Below are positions 54,598 to 62,151 of a stretch of DNA of 64,000 nt, piece after piece; the first letter of the stretch is position 1, and each line of letters begins with the position of its first letter. The notes below the pieces were generated by a model, which saw only the letters and a list, made by a program, of their open reading frames with translations, was not told where the DNA came from and made no database searches. Source of the DNA: Aquirufa ecclesiirivi. GTDB lineage: Bacteria > Bacteroidota > Bacteroidia > Cytophagales > Spirosomataceae. The DNA is taken from positions 310,001-374,000 of the forward strand of contig NZ_JAANOP010000002.1 in the NCBI RefSeq assembly GCF_011250515.1, in the 5' to 3' direction. Both the position numbers and the translations under genes were made by a program.

Positions 54598-56220
54598 ATG
54601 CAATCGAGTGAATTAGAAAAACTGTTTCCCAAAGAAGGAGAAATTCCAAAAGAATATGATTTGGTCAAACCGATCGAACAAAAAGAATATTTAGTGAATG
54701 GAGAGATGCGCCAATGGAAAGGCAAAACTCAAGATGTTTGGTCTCCGATTTATATCAAATCAGATAAAGGATTTGAACCGAAGCGAATTGGTTCATACCC
54801 TATTACGGATGCTACTGATGCCATGGAGGTGCTTTATGCAGGTGTCAAAGCCTACTCAAATGGCCGAGGAGAATGGCCATCTATGTCAGTTGATAAGCGT
54901 ATAGAATGTGTGGAGAAATTCACACAAAAGATGATATTGAAGCGTGATGAAGTCGTTAAATTATTGATGTGGGAAATCGGTAAATCATTGACTGACTCTC
55001 AAAAAGAATTTGACAGAACAGTTCAATACATTTACGATACCATAGGAGCTTTAAAAGATATTGATAGAAATTCTTCCACATTTTTAATTGAAGAAGGTAT
55101 TATCGGTCAGGTTCGCCGTTCCCCTTTAGGTGTGGTATTGTGTATGGGACCTTTTAATTACCCATTGAATGAAACTTTTACCACCTTGATCCCAGCATTA
55201 ATCATGGGTAATACGGTTTTATTCAAACCACCGAAACACGGTACTTTATTACACTACCCATTATTAGAAGCATTTAGAGAATCATTCCCTGCAGGTGTAA
55301 TTAATACCTTATACGGTCGTGGAAATTCCATCATTCCACAATTGATGGAGTCGGGTAAAATTGATGTTTTAACGTTAATTGGATCATCTAAAGTAGCAGA
55401 TAAATTAAAGAAAATGCACCCTAAGGTGAATCGTTTACGTGCCATTTTAGGTTTAGATGCTAAAAATGCGGCCATTGTGACAGAAAGTGCACAATTGGAT
55501 AATGCGATAAATGAATGTTTATTAGGTTCATTATCTTTCAATGGTCAACGTTGTACAGCTATTAAAATCATCTTTGTTCATAGCAGCTTGGCAGATGCAT
55601 TTAATAAAGGATTAGCGGAAAAAATCGAAGCTATCAAAGTAGGAATGGTCTGGGAACCAGGTGTTCAAATCACCCCTCTTCCTGAGCCGAATAAGCCTGC
55701 CTATTTGAAGGAATTGATTGAGGACGCTAAATTACATGGAGCTAAAGTATTGAATAAACATGGTGGAGAAAATGCTAAATCATTATTCTTCCCGGCTTTA
55801 TTGTATCCAGTAAATAAGAAAATGAAAGTATGGTCTGAAGAGCAATTTGGACCTGTGGTTCCCGTAGTACCATTTGATGATATCAATGTACCTATAGACT
55901 ACATACATGAATCTTCACATGGACAGCAAGTAGCTATATTTGGAACAGATCCTAATCAGATTTCTGCTTTGATTGATGAAACCGTAAATCAAGTATCTCG
56001 TGTTAATATCAATGCTCAATGTCAGCGTGGACCGGATTCTTTCCCATTCACAGGTCGTAAAGATTCTGCTGAAGGTACATTATCCGTTACAGCGGCATTA
56101 CGTTCCTTCTCCATTCGTACAGTAGTAGCGACTAAAGCGACTCAGGCGAATAAGGACATTGTGAATCAAATTGTTGAAAACCAACAATCTAACTTCTTGT
56201 CTACTCGATTTATTCTATAA
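54598..56220 (+). CDS. GapN-like aldehyde dehydrogenase
   Basis: A 540-residue aldehyde dehydrogenase resembling NADP-dependent non-phosphorylating glyceraldehyde-3-phosphate dehydrogenase, which yields 3-phosphoglycerate and NADPH. The oxyanion asparagine is Asn187 (GPFNYPLN), and the nucleophile is Cys319 (NGQRCTAIK). In most ALDHs a glutamate (ELGG) lies 34 residues before the cysteine; here that position is Gly285 (ILGLDAKN), so the usual general base is missing. I recall the G-L-[DE]-A-K-N form in other Bacteroidota GapN-like enzymes, so this is probably a subfamily trait. It is a single-gene unit with a terminator. Confidence 0.85.
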   Translation: MQSSELEKLFPKEGEIPKEYDLVKPIEQKEYLVNGEMRQWKGKTQDVWSPIYIKSDKGFEPKRIGSYPITDATDAMEVLYAGVKAYSNGRGEWPSMSVDKRIECVEKFTQKMILKRDEVVKLLMWEIGKSLTDSQKEFDRTVQYIYDTIGALKDIDRNSSTFLIEEGIIGQVRRSPLGVVLCMGPFNYPLNETFTTLIPALIMGNTVLFKPPKHGTLLHYPLLEAFRESFPAGVINTLYGRGNSIIPQLMESGKIDVLTLIGSSKVADKLKKMHPKVNRLRAILGLDAKNAAIVTESAQLDNAINECLLGSLSFNGQRCTAIKIIFVHSSLADAFNKGLAEKIEAIKVGMVWEPGVQITPLPEPNKPAYLKELIEDAKLHGAKVLNKHGGENAKSLFFPALLYPVNKKMKVWSEEQFGPVVPVVPFDDINVPIDYIHESSHGQQVAIFGTDPNQISALIDETVNQVSRVNINAQCQRGPDSFPFTGRKDSAEGTLSVTAALRSFSIRTVVATKATQANKDIVNQIVENQQSNFLSTRFIL

Positions 56221-56241
56221 ATAGTTTTCGAATGTTTTCCT

Positions 56242-56279
56242 AAACCCTAATTTTTCCTTAGCAGGTTAGATTAGGGTTT
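56242..56279. terminator. terminator after the aldehyde dehydrogenase gene
   Basis: A 10-bp perfect stem (56242-56251 with 56270-56279), an 18-nt loop that can pair further, and a run of T on the plus strand, 21 bp after the stop codon. Confidence 0.8.
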
Positions 56280-56328
56280 TTTATTTCCAGATAATTTGTA
56301 ATTTGGAAAACACAAAAGCTTCAAACAC

Positions 56329-57720
56329 ATGGAAAAAAGTAGACGACAATTTATTCAATCGCTCAGTGCTGGTACTTCACTCCTATTGGGAGGGATTCCA
56401 TTGCTTGGAGCTGATGAAAGACCTTTAGCTCAGATATTAGAAAAGATCAAAGTTAGTCCAAATGATACAATTCGTATAGGATTGATTGGATCGGGTATTA
56501 TTGGACATTACGATACGACTACTGCACTTAAAGTCCCTGGGGTAGAACTTGTAGCTGTTGCTGATTTATACCAAGGAAGATTAGATAGAGCTCAGGAAAA
56601 ATGGGGTAAAGATATTTTTGTCACTAGAAATTACAAAGAAATTTTAGCCCGAAAAGATATCGATGCTGTGTTAGTTTGTACCAGTGACCATTGGCATGAT
56701 CATATCACCATAGACGCACTTAAAGCAGGCAAACATGTGTATTGTGAAAAACCCATGGTACACCATGTAGAGGAGGGCTTAGCTGTAGTGGCTGCACAAA
56801 AAGCCAGTGGTAAAGTTTTGCAAGTTGGATCTCAGCGAGCAAGCTCTGTTGTATTTCAAGAGGCTCGAAAGCATTATCAACAAGGAACCATAGGTGAGAT
56901 TACTTATGTAGAAGCATATACAGATCGAAATTCAGCCAATGGTGCATGGCAATATTCCATTCCTACGGATGCTAGTTTAAATACAGTATCCTGGGATATG
57001 TTTTTAGGAGATGCTCCAAAAGTAGCATTTGATCCTGTCCGATTTTTCCGTTGGAGAAATTACAAAGCATATGGTACAGGGGTAGCTGGTGATTTATTTG
57101 TTCATAATGTGACGGGTTTACATACGGTAACTAATTCATTAGGGCCTGAACGAATTTATGCTCAAGGAGCTCTTAATTATTGGAAAGATGGACGTGATGC
57201 TTATGATTTACTAACTGGTTTTATGACCTACGGTAAAACAGAAAATCATAATGCATTTCAATTCATGACCCGCGTTAATTTAGCCGATGGTGCAGGAGGA
57301 GGAGAAGGAACTCGATTAATTGGTACCGAGGGAGTAATTGAAGTAAAAAATAGAGGTATTAAAATCAAGCATTTTAAAAGAGCAAAAGTAGCAAGTATGG
57401 GAGGATACGATTCCTTAGAAAGTTTCCCAAAAGCCATGCAAGATGCCATGTTGGCTGATTATAATGCCAAGTATAGTCCAGATGATAGAAGAATGAAAGT
57501 ACTTGACGAAATAGAATTCAATGCACCTCAAGGTTACGATGACCGTTTAGACCACTTTATTAATTTCTTTGATTCGATTAGAACAGGAAAACCTGTATTT
57601 GAAGATGCTTCTTTTGGATTGAGAGCGGCAGGGCCTTCGGTATTATGTAACACTTCTGTAGAAATTGGTAAGCCAATTGAATGGGATGCTTTGAATATGA
57701 AAGTGAAGAAATCCAAGTAA
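56329..57720 (+). CDS. Gfo/Idh/MocA family oxidoreductase with Tat signal
   Basis: A 463-residue NAD(P)-dependent oxidoreductase. The N-terminus has a twin-arginine signal (SRRQFIQSLSAG, then a hydrophobic stretch SLLLGGIPLLG), so it is exported folded through Tat, for which tatA is at 15.4 kb. The Rossmann motif GLIGSGIIGHYD follows, then VLVCTSDHWHDHITIDALKAGKHVYCEKPM, with EKP the family catalytic lysine motif. Members act on sugars or inositols; the substrate is unknown. It is a single gene before the repeat cluster. Confidence 0.88.
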   Translation: MEKSRRQFIQSLSAGTSLLLGGIPLLGADERPLAQILEKIKVSPNDTIRIGLIGSGIIGHYDTTTALKVPGVELVAVADLYQGRLDRAQEKWGKDIFVTRNYKEILARKDIDAVLVCTSDHWHDHITIDALKAGKHVYCEKPMVHHVEEGLAVVAAQKASGKVLQVGSQRASSVVFQEARKHYQQGTIGEITYVEAYTDRNSANGAWQYSIPTDASLNTVSWDMFLGDAPKVAFDPVRFFRWRNYKAYGTGVAGDLFVHNVTGLHTVTNSLGPERIYAQGALNYWKDGRDAYDLLTGFMTYGKTENHNAFQFMTRVNLADGAGGGEGTRLIGTEGVIEVKNRGIKIKHFKRAKVASMGGYDSLESFPKAMQDAMLADYNAKYSPDDRRMKVLDEIEFNAPQGYDDRLDHFINFFDSIRTGKPVFEDASFGLRAAGPSVLCNTSVEIGKPIEWDALNMKVKKSK

Positions 57721-57730
57721 TCGATACTGA

Positions 57731-57771
57731 TTATCAATATGTTACAATAAAATTATCGAGGATATTGATAA
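57731..57771. repeat. 10-bp inverted repeat with 21-nt spacer
   Basis: TTATCAATAT (57731-57740) and its exact complement ATATTGATAA (57762-57771) lie just after the oxidoreductase stop. It may be a terminator-like hairpin or an operator; the arm sizes do not decide this. A plus-strand TAACTTTG overlaps its right end. Confidence 0.6.
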
Positions 57772-57784
57772 CTTTGTGAACTTT

Positions 57785-57831
57785 CAACTTAGAGATTTGT
57801 CAACTTTTTAAAAGTTGACAAATCTAAGTTG
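57785..57831. repeat. 22-bp near-perfect inverted repeat behind the ABC-F gene
   Basis: The arms are 57793-57808 and 57810-57825 (16 bp exact, 1-nt spacer) extended by 57785-57790 with 57826-57831, with a 2-nt bulge (57791-57792). It has no T tail on either strand, so it is not a classical terminator. Transcripts from either neighbour would carry a very stable hairpin. Confidence 0.75.
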
Positions 57832-57854
57832 ACAATACTAAGTTTACAAATTAA
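57813..57854. repeat. three 14-bp direct repeats
   Basis: Units at 57813-57826 (AGTTGACAAATCTA), 57827-57840 (AGTTGACAATACTA) and 57841-57854 (AGTTTACAAATTAA). The first is part of the inverted repeat, and the third contains the ABC-F stop codon, so the tandem array runs into the gene's 3' end. Confidence 0.65.
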
Positions 57855-59457
57855 CTCGTTGTAATTTTACTGTATTATCACTAATGAATTCATCATAGGT
57901 CATTAATTTATCCAAACAAGATTTTGCACCTAGTTCAATGACACGATTGGCCACTGTATTCGTTAATTGGTGGTCATGACAAGTGAATAAAATAGTACCT
58001 TGAAACTCCATCATTCCGTTGTTCAAAGCCGTAATTGATTCCAAATCCAAGTGATTGGTTGGCTCATCAAACAATAAGACGTTCGCGCCTGATAACATCA
58101 TTCGAGAGAACATACAACGTTGCTTTTCTCCTCCAGAAATTACCGTACATTTTTTCAAGGCTTCATCTCCCGAAAACAACATTCTTCCAAGGAAACCACG
58201 GATAAAACTTTCATCTTTTTCACTTGAATATTGGCGTAACCAATCCACTAAATTCAAAGAATCATCTTTAAAATAGGACGCATTATCGTTGGGTAAATAG
58301 GTTTGTGTTGTTGTTACTCCCCATTTAAAATCTCCTGCACTGGCTTTTCTTTCTCCCATCAAAATATCAAATAAAGCAGTAATAGCTAAGGAATCTTTCG
58401 CTAAAAAGGCCACTTTATCTCCTTTATTAATGGTAAAAGATAAATTAGAGAACAAAGTAATTCCTTCCTCTGTTTTATATGACAAATTTTCTACACTCAA
58501 TAACTGATCACCAGCTTCACGCTCTGGCTTAAAATTGATGAAGGGATATTTTCGGGAAGAAGGTTTAATATCCTCCACTTGTAGTTTATCCAACATTTTC
58601 TGGCGTGCCGTAGCCTGTTTGGATTTAGCCACGTTTGCAGAGAATCGGCGAATGAATTCTTCCAATTCTTTACGTTTCTCGTCCGTTTTCTTATTTTGAT
58701 CAGTACGCTGTCTTGCAGCTAATTGAGATGATTCATACCAAAATGTATAGGTTCCACCATACAACTGAATCTTTCCAAAATCTAGGTCAGCAATGTGCGT
58801 ACATACATTATCTAAAAAGTGTCTGTCGTGCGAAACAACAATCACCGTATTTTTAAAATTCTGCAAATACCCTTCCAACCACATGATGGAATCAATATCC
58901 AAGTTGTTGGTAGGCTCATCTAACAATAATATATCCGGGTTACCGAATAAAGCTTGAGCTAATAGCACCTTCACCTTCTCCGATCCATTGATATCCTTTA
59001 ATAAAGAATAATGAATATCCTCTTTGATCCCTAAACCACTCAATAAAGTAGCCGCCTCTGATTCTGCTTCCCATCCGTTTAACTCAGCAAATTCGGCTTC
59101 TAAATCAGCCGCTTTATTTCCATCAGCTTCTGTAAAGTCCTCCTTCATATAGATGGCGTCCTTTTCCAACATGATATCATACAAACGCTTATTTCCCATA
59201 ATCACCGTTTGTAATACAGGGAAATCTTCGAATTCAAAGTGATTCTGTTTAAGAATCGACATACGCTCACCAGGATTCATGCTAATACTTCCTGTTTGAG
59301 AATCTATTTCACCAGAAAGTATCTTTAAAAACGTCGATTTACCTGCTCCATTGGCGCCGATTAATCCATAACAGTTCCCTTCCGTAAATTTGATATTTAC
59401 CTCTTCAAATAACACTCTTTTCCCAAATCTTAGGGAAACATTAGACACCTGCAACAT
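57844..59457 (-). CDS. ABC-F family ATPase (YbiT-like)
   Basis: The ATG at 59457 (MLQVSNVSLRFGKR) gives 537 residues; the frame extends 36 bp further. Two ABC domains without membrane segments are joined by a charged linker (about 268-292, RRFSANVAKSKQATARQKML), the P-site tRNA-interaction motif of ABC-F translation factors. Domain 1 has Walker A GANGAGKS (34-41) but a changed signature, INGSEKVK (156-163). Domain 2 has a degraded Walker A (AKDSLAIT, 353-360) but an intact signature ISGGEKQR (440-447) and Walker B LLFDEP (461-466). One ATP site would thus be canonical and the other degenerate. It acts on ribosomes by family analogy. Confidence 0.92.
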   Translation of the reverse strand: MLQVSNVSLRFGKRVLFEEVNIKFTEGNCYGLIGANGAGKSTFLKILSGEIDSQTGSISMNPGERMSILKQNHFEFEDFPVLQTVIMGNKRLYDIMLEKDAIYMKEDFTEADGNKAADLEAEFAELNGWEAESEAATLLSGLGIKEDIHYSLLKDINGSEKVKVLLAQALFGNPDILLLDEPTNNLDIDSIMWLEGYLQNFKNTVIVVSHDRHFLDNVCTHIADLDFGKIQLYGGTYTFWYESSQLAARQRTDQNKKTDEKRKELEEFIRRFSANVAKSKQATARQKMLDKLQVEDIKPSSRKYPFINFKPEREAGDQLLSVENLSYKTEEGITLFSNLSFTINKGDKVAFLAKDSLAITALFDILMGERKASAGDFKWGVTTTQTYLPNDNASYFKDDSLNLVDWLRQYSSEKDESFIRGFLGRMLFSGDEALKKCTVISGGEKQRCMFSRMMLSGANVLLFDEPTNHLDLESITALNNGMMEFQGTILFTCHDHQLTNTVANRVIELGAKSCLDKLMTYDEFISDNTVKLQRVNL

Positions 59458-59480
59458 AGCGTAATTAATTAAATAAGGCG

Positions 59481-59488
59481 CAAAATTA
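59481..59488 (-). promoter_or_regulatory. -7 element for the ABC-F gene
   Basis: A perfect TAATTTTG on the minus strand, 23 bp upstream of the ABC-F ATG at 59457. No clear TTG is seen at -33. It lies just before the start of the DUF3822 gene. Confidence 0.5.
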
Positions 59489-59494
59489 CTCATT

Positions 59495-60286
59495 TTGAGC
59501 CTAGAAAAAAATGAATATTTTTATTCCTATCCCATATTTTTTTTGCAATTTCAACCTCTATACCAATCAAATGCCTTGGAAAATTTGAATAATGCTACTT
59601 CTGCTAACAACATCCATACGCTTCATGTCTATTTACATAAGGATGGGTTGGCGTTTAATGATGGCTTAGGCGTCCTTCAAGGGCATATTGAGTGGAATAA
59701 ATCGACCAAAATTCAAAAAGATTTTTGGGAGAAAAAAGGTATTTCACCTTCCCAATTAAATTTTGTCCGAGTTCATATTTGTCATCAACATTTTTTACTT
59801 ATTCCTCAAAAATACGATAGCCCCATCTATCGAATCGGTTTTTTGGAAAAAGCTTTAGGAGAAGAAACCTTAGTGGGTCAAGAAATTCAAGTTCAAAATA
59901 TCGCTTCTGAAGCTGCCAATTTGCTTTTTTTAGTTCCCAGTGAATGGAAGGATTTACTGAGTTACTGGTTTCCATTATCCCAAATTACTTATCAGCATCC
60001 ATTAGAAGATTTAATTAATAATTCTCAAGAAAACGGATTAAGTATATATATACATCAGCAACAAGCATACATTGTTCTTCGGAAATCTGGAAAATTGACT
60101 TTAGCCAATATTTTCACCTTTTCTAAGGCAACTGAACTCGCTTTTTACATCCATTCGATACGAGATAGTTATTTGATAAAATGGAATTCATCCAGCATAC
60201 AATGGTTGGGTGAAGTTGATGCAACTTTGGCTGAGGAATTAATTCCACTCAGGATTTACACCCCAACTTATTCACATGAAGCATAG
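59495..60286 (+). CDS. DUF3822 family protein
   Basis: A 263-residue protein, probably DUF3822, a Bacteroidota family with an actin-like (ASKHA-type) pattern and unknown function. It is usually found before rsmD and coaD; here coaD follows directly with an 11-bp overlap and no rsmD. The start is uncertain: the TTG at 59495 precedes about 40 residues of unusual sequence before the first conserved strand (HTLHVYLHKDGLAFND), and a TTG at 59576 would remove most of it. Confidence 0.65.
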   Translation: MSLEKNEYFYSYPIFFLQFQPLYQSNALENLNNATSANNIHTLHVYLHKDGLAFNDGLGVLQGHIEWNKSTKIQKDFWEKKGISPSQLNFVRVHICHQHFLLIPQKYDSPIYRIGFLEKALGEETLVGQEIQVQNIASEAANLLFLVPSEWKDLLSYWFPLSQITYQHPLEDLINNSQENGLSIYIHQQQAYIVLRKSGKLTLANIFTFSKATELAFYIHSIRDSYLIKWNSSSIQWLGEVDATLAEELIPLRIYTPTYSHEA

Positions 60287-60746
60287 AACAGCTTTTTTTC
60301 CAGGTTCTTTTGATCCTTTCACCAAAGGCCATGAAGATATCGTTTTAAGGGCATTAGCTCTGTTTGATGAAATTGTCATTGGAATAGGTCATAATTCCAG
60401 TAAGGCCCGCTATTTTTCATTGGAAAAAATGAAAGAAGCAATCGAAAAGTCATTTGAAGGAAAACCCATTCGGGTGGTTACCTATCAAAATTTAACAGCT
60501 ACCGTGGCTAAAGAGGTAGGAGCAAGATTCATTATCAGAGGGTTAAGAAATACCACTGATTTTGAATATGAAAACTCCATTTCGCAAGTAAATAGGCATA
60601 TCAATGAAGAATTAGAGACCGTATTTTTAATTACTTCTCCACACTTGGCACCTATTAGCTCTACCATCATTCGAGATTTACATCGATATGGGAGCTCCAT
60701 CAATCAATATTTACCTTATAATTTGGAAGAAGAACAAAGCAATTGA
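60276..60746 (+). CDS. coaD: phosphopantetheine adenylyltransferase
   Basis: A 156-residue CoaD, the fourth enzyme of coenzyme A synthesis. The nucleotidyltransferase motif FFPGSFDPFTKGHEDI (TxGH) is at the start, and the second motif SSTIIRDL is near the end. Length is normal. It overlaps the DUF3822 gene by 11 bp, and its last 31 bp overlap the converging NUDIX gene. Confidence 0.96.
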   Translation: MKHRTAFFPGSFDPFTKGHEDIVLRALALFDEIVIGIGHNSSKARYFSLEKMKEAIEKSFEGKPIRVVTYQNLTATVAKEVGARFIIRGLRNTTDFEYENSISQVNRHINEELETVFLITSPHLAPISSTIIRDLHRYGSSINQYLPYNLEEEQSN

Positions 60747-61411
60747 AATCGATGAATAACATAACGTATTGAGCTATATGTATTCGTCATGGCTTTATTC
60801 ATAGCTGCTGTTCCCAACCACTCTACTTTTTCAATATTTTCCTCCTTTTGTGGAATCAGTTTCGTATTCCCAATGGAACTCATTAAATACCATTTCGTTC
60901 TCTTTAAAATACGCTGGTTTTTATGGGTATAGGTATGATAAGTTGTACAAAGTTTTTGTTCTAACACAGCCTTTACATTACATTCCTCCTCCACTTCCCT
61001 AACTGCTGCTTTTTTAAATTTCTCTCCTTTTTCTAATTTCCCTTTGGGTAAATCCCATTTACCTAAGCGCAACATCCACAGAACTTTATCTTCTGAATTG
61101 AGTACCACACCTCCTGCAGCTTCCAGTAATTGATACATACCAAAAATACGCTGCTTAAATGGCTTAATATCTTGAACGAGGATATAAACTGAATCAAAAG
61201 AAGCACCTGATTTTTGATGCAATCCATGTATCAACTTTTCCATCTGATCTAAGGTCAAATTTAAAATACAAGTATGACCTTTAAAATCTGCCAATCGTAC
61301 TGGCTGAAGGCGCGCATCAATCACCAATTCAAATTCATCACCCATCGGAATGGCATGTTTTTTAGATTCCTTGTAAATGCGAATCGGACGGTCGTCAATA
61401 AACAGTATCAT
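60716..61411 (-). CDS. NUDIX hydrolase
   Basis: A 231-residue protein with a full Nudix box, GKLEKGEKFKKAAVREVEEECN, in the C-terminal half, preceded by an N-terminal extension of about 100 residues (MILFIDDRPIRIYKESKK). Such enzymes hydrolyse nucleoside diphosphates linked to another group; the substrate is not shown. It converges on coaD with a 31-bp overlap. A minus-strand TATTTTTG (61437-61444) lies 26 bp upstream. Confidence 0.9.
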   Translation of the reverse strand: MILFIDDRPIRIYKESKKHAIPMGDEFELVIDARLQPVRLADFKGHTCILNLTLDQMEKLIHGLHQKSGASFDSVYILVQDIKPFKQRIFGMYQLLEAAGGVVLNSEDKVLWMLRLGKWDLPKGKLEKGEKFKKAAVREVEEECNVKAVLEQKLCTTYHTYTHKNQRILKRTKWYLMSSIGNTKLIPQKEENIEKVEWLGTAAMNKAMTNTYSSIRYVIHRFQLLCSSSKL

Positions 61412-61436
61412 GTATGGATTTCAGAATTTAAGTTGG

Positions 61437-61444
61437 CAAAAATA
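61437..61444 (-). promoter_or_regulatory. -7 element for the NUDIX gene
   Basis: A perfect TATTTTTG on the minus strand at a normal distance from the start codon. No TTG is found at -33. Confidence 0.5.
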
Positions 61445-61476
61445 GAATTAAATAATGAAAGATAACTTGAATAAAC

Positions 61477-61484
61477 TATTTTTG
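61477..61484 (+). promoter_or_regulatory. -7 element for pyrE
   Basis: A perfect TATTTTTG, 28 bp before the ATG at 61512. The inferred start near 61491 leaves little room for the TTG codon at 61497 and so supports the ATG. Confidence 0.6.
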
Positions 61485-61511
61485 TACATATAATCTTTGA
61501 AACAAATTCAT

Positions 61512-62150
61512 ATGCCTGATTTTACCATTTCACAAGAAGTAGCCCAACATTTATTAAGCGTAAAAGCGATTCAATTAAGACCTGATCAACCATTTAAATG
61601 GGCTTCTGGATGGAATTCACCGATTTATTGTGACAATCGCATTTCTCTATCCTATCCAACAGTTAGAACTTACATCAAAAATTGTTTATCAGCTGCTGTA
61701 AAGGCCTATTTTTCGGACGTAGAAATTATTGCTGGTGTAGCTACCGCAGGTATTGCTCAAGGAGCATTGGTTGCCGATTATTTAGATCTTCCATTTTGTT
61801 ATGTTCGACCTGAGCCTAAAAAACATGGCATGGGTAATCAGATTGAAGGTCATATTGAAAAGGGTCAAAAAGTAGTTTTAATCGAAGACTTAATTTCTAC
61901 AGGAGGTAGTTCCTTAAAAGCGGCGGCAGCCTTACAAGAAGCAGGCGCTGAAGTTTTGGGAATGGTAGCCATCTTTACCTATGGTTTCCAAATTGCAGAA
62001 GAAAATTTCAAAAACCACGGGATACCTTGTATCACACTAAGTAACTATGATGTATTAATTGATGAGGCCGTTAAATTAAATCACGTCACTGAAACTCAAT
62101 TAATGACATTACAAGATTGGCGAATTAACCCTAGCGAGTGGCGCAAATAA
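61512..62150 (+). CDS. pyrE: orotate phosphoribosyltransferase
   Basis: PyrE joins orotate and PRPP to give OMP in pyrimidine synthesis. The ATG at 61512 (MPDFTISQEVAQHLL) gives 212 residues; a TTG at 61497 would add five. Motifs: FKWASGWNSPIYCDNR near the start, and the PRPP-binding loop VVLIEDLISTGGSSLKA. A dihydroorotase-like gene is present at 3 kb but not adjacent. The stop lies 1 bp from that of converging dprA. Confidence 0.96.
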   Translation: MPDFTISQEVAQHLLSVKAIQLRPDQPFKWASGWNSPIYCDNRISLSYPTVRTYIKNCLSAAVKAYFSDVEIIAGVATAGIAQGALVADYLDLPFCYVRPEPKKHGMGNQIEGHIEKGQKVVLIEDLISTGGSSLKAAAALQEAGAEVLGMVAIFTYGFQIAEENFKNHGIPCITLSNYDVLIDEAVKLNHVTETQLMTLQDWRINPSEWRK

Positions 62151-62151
62151 A

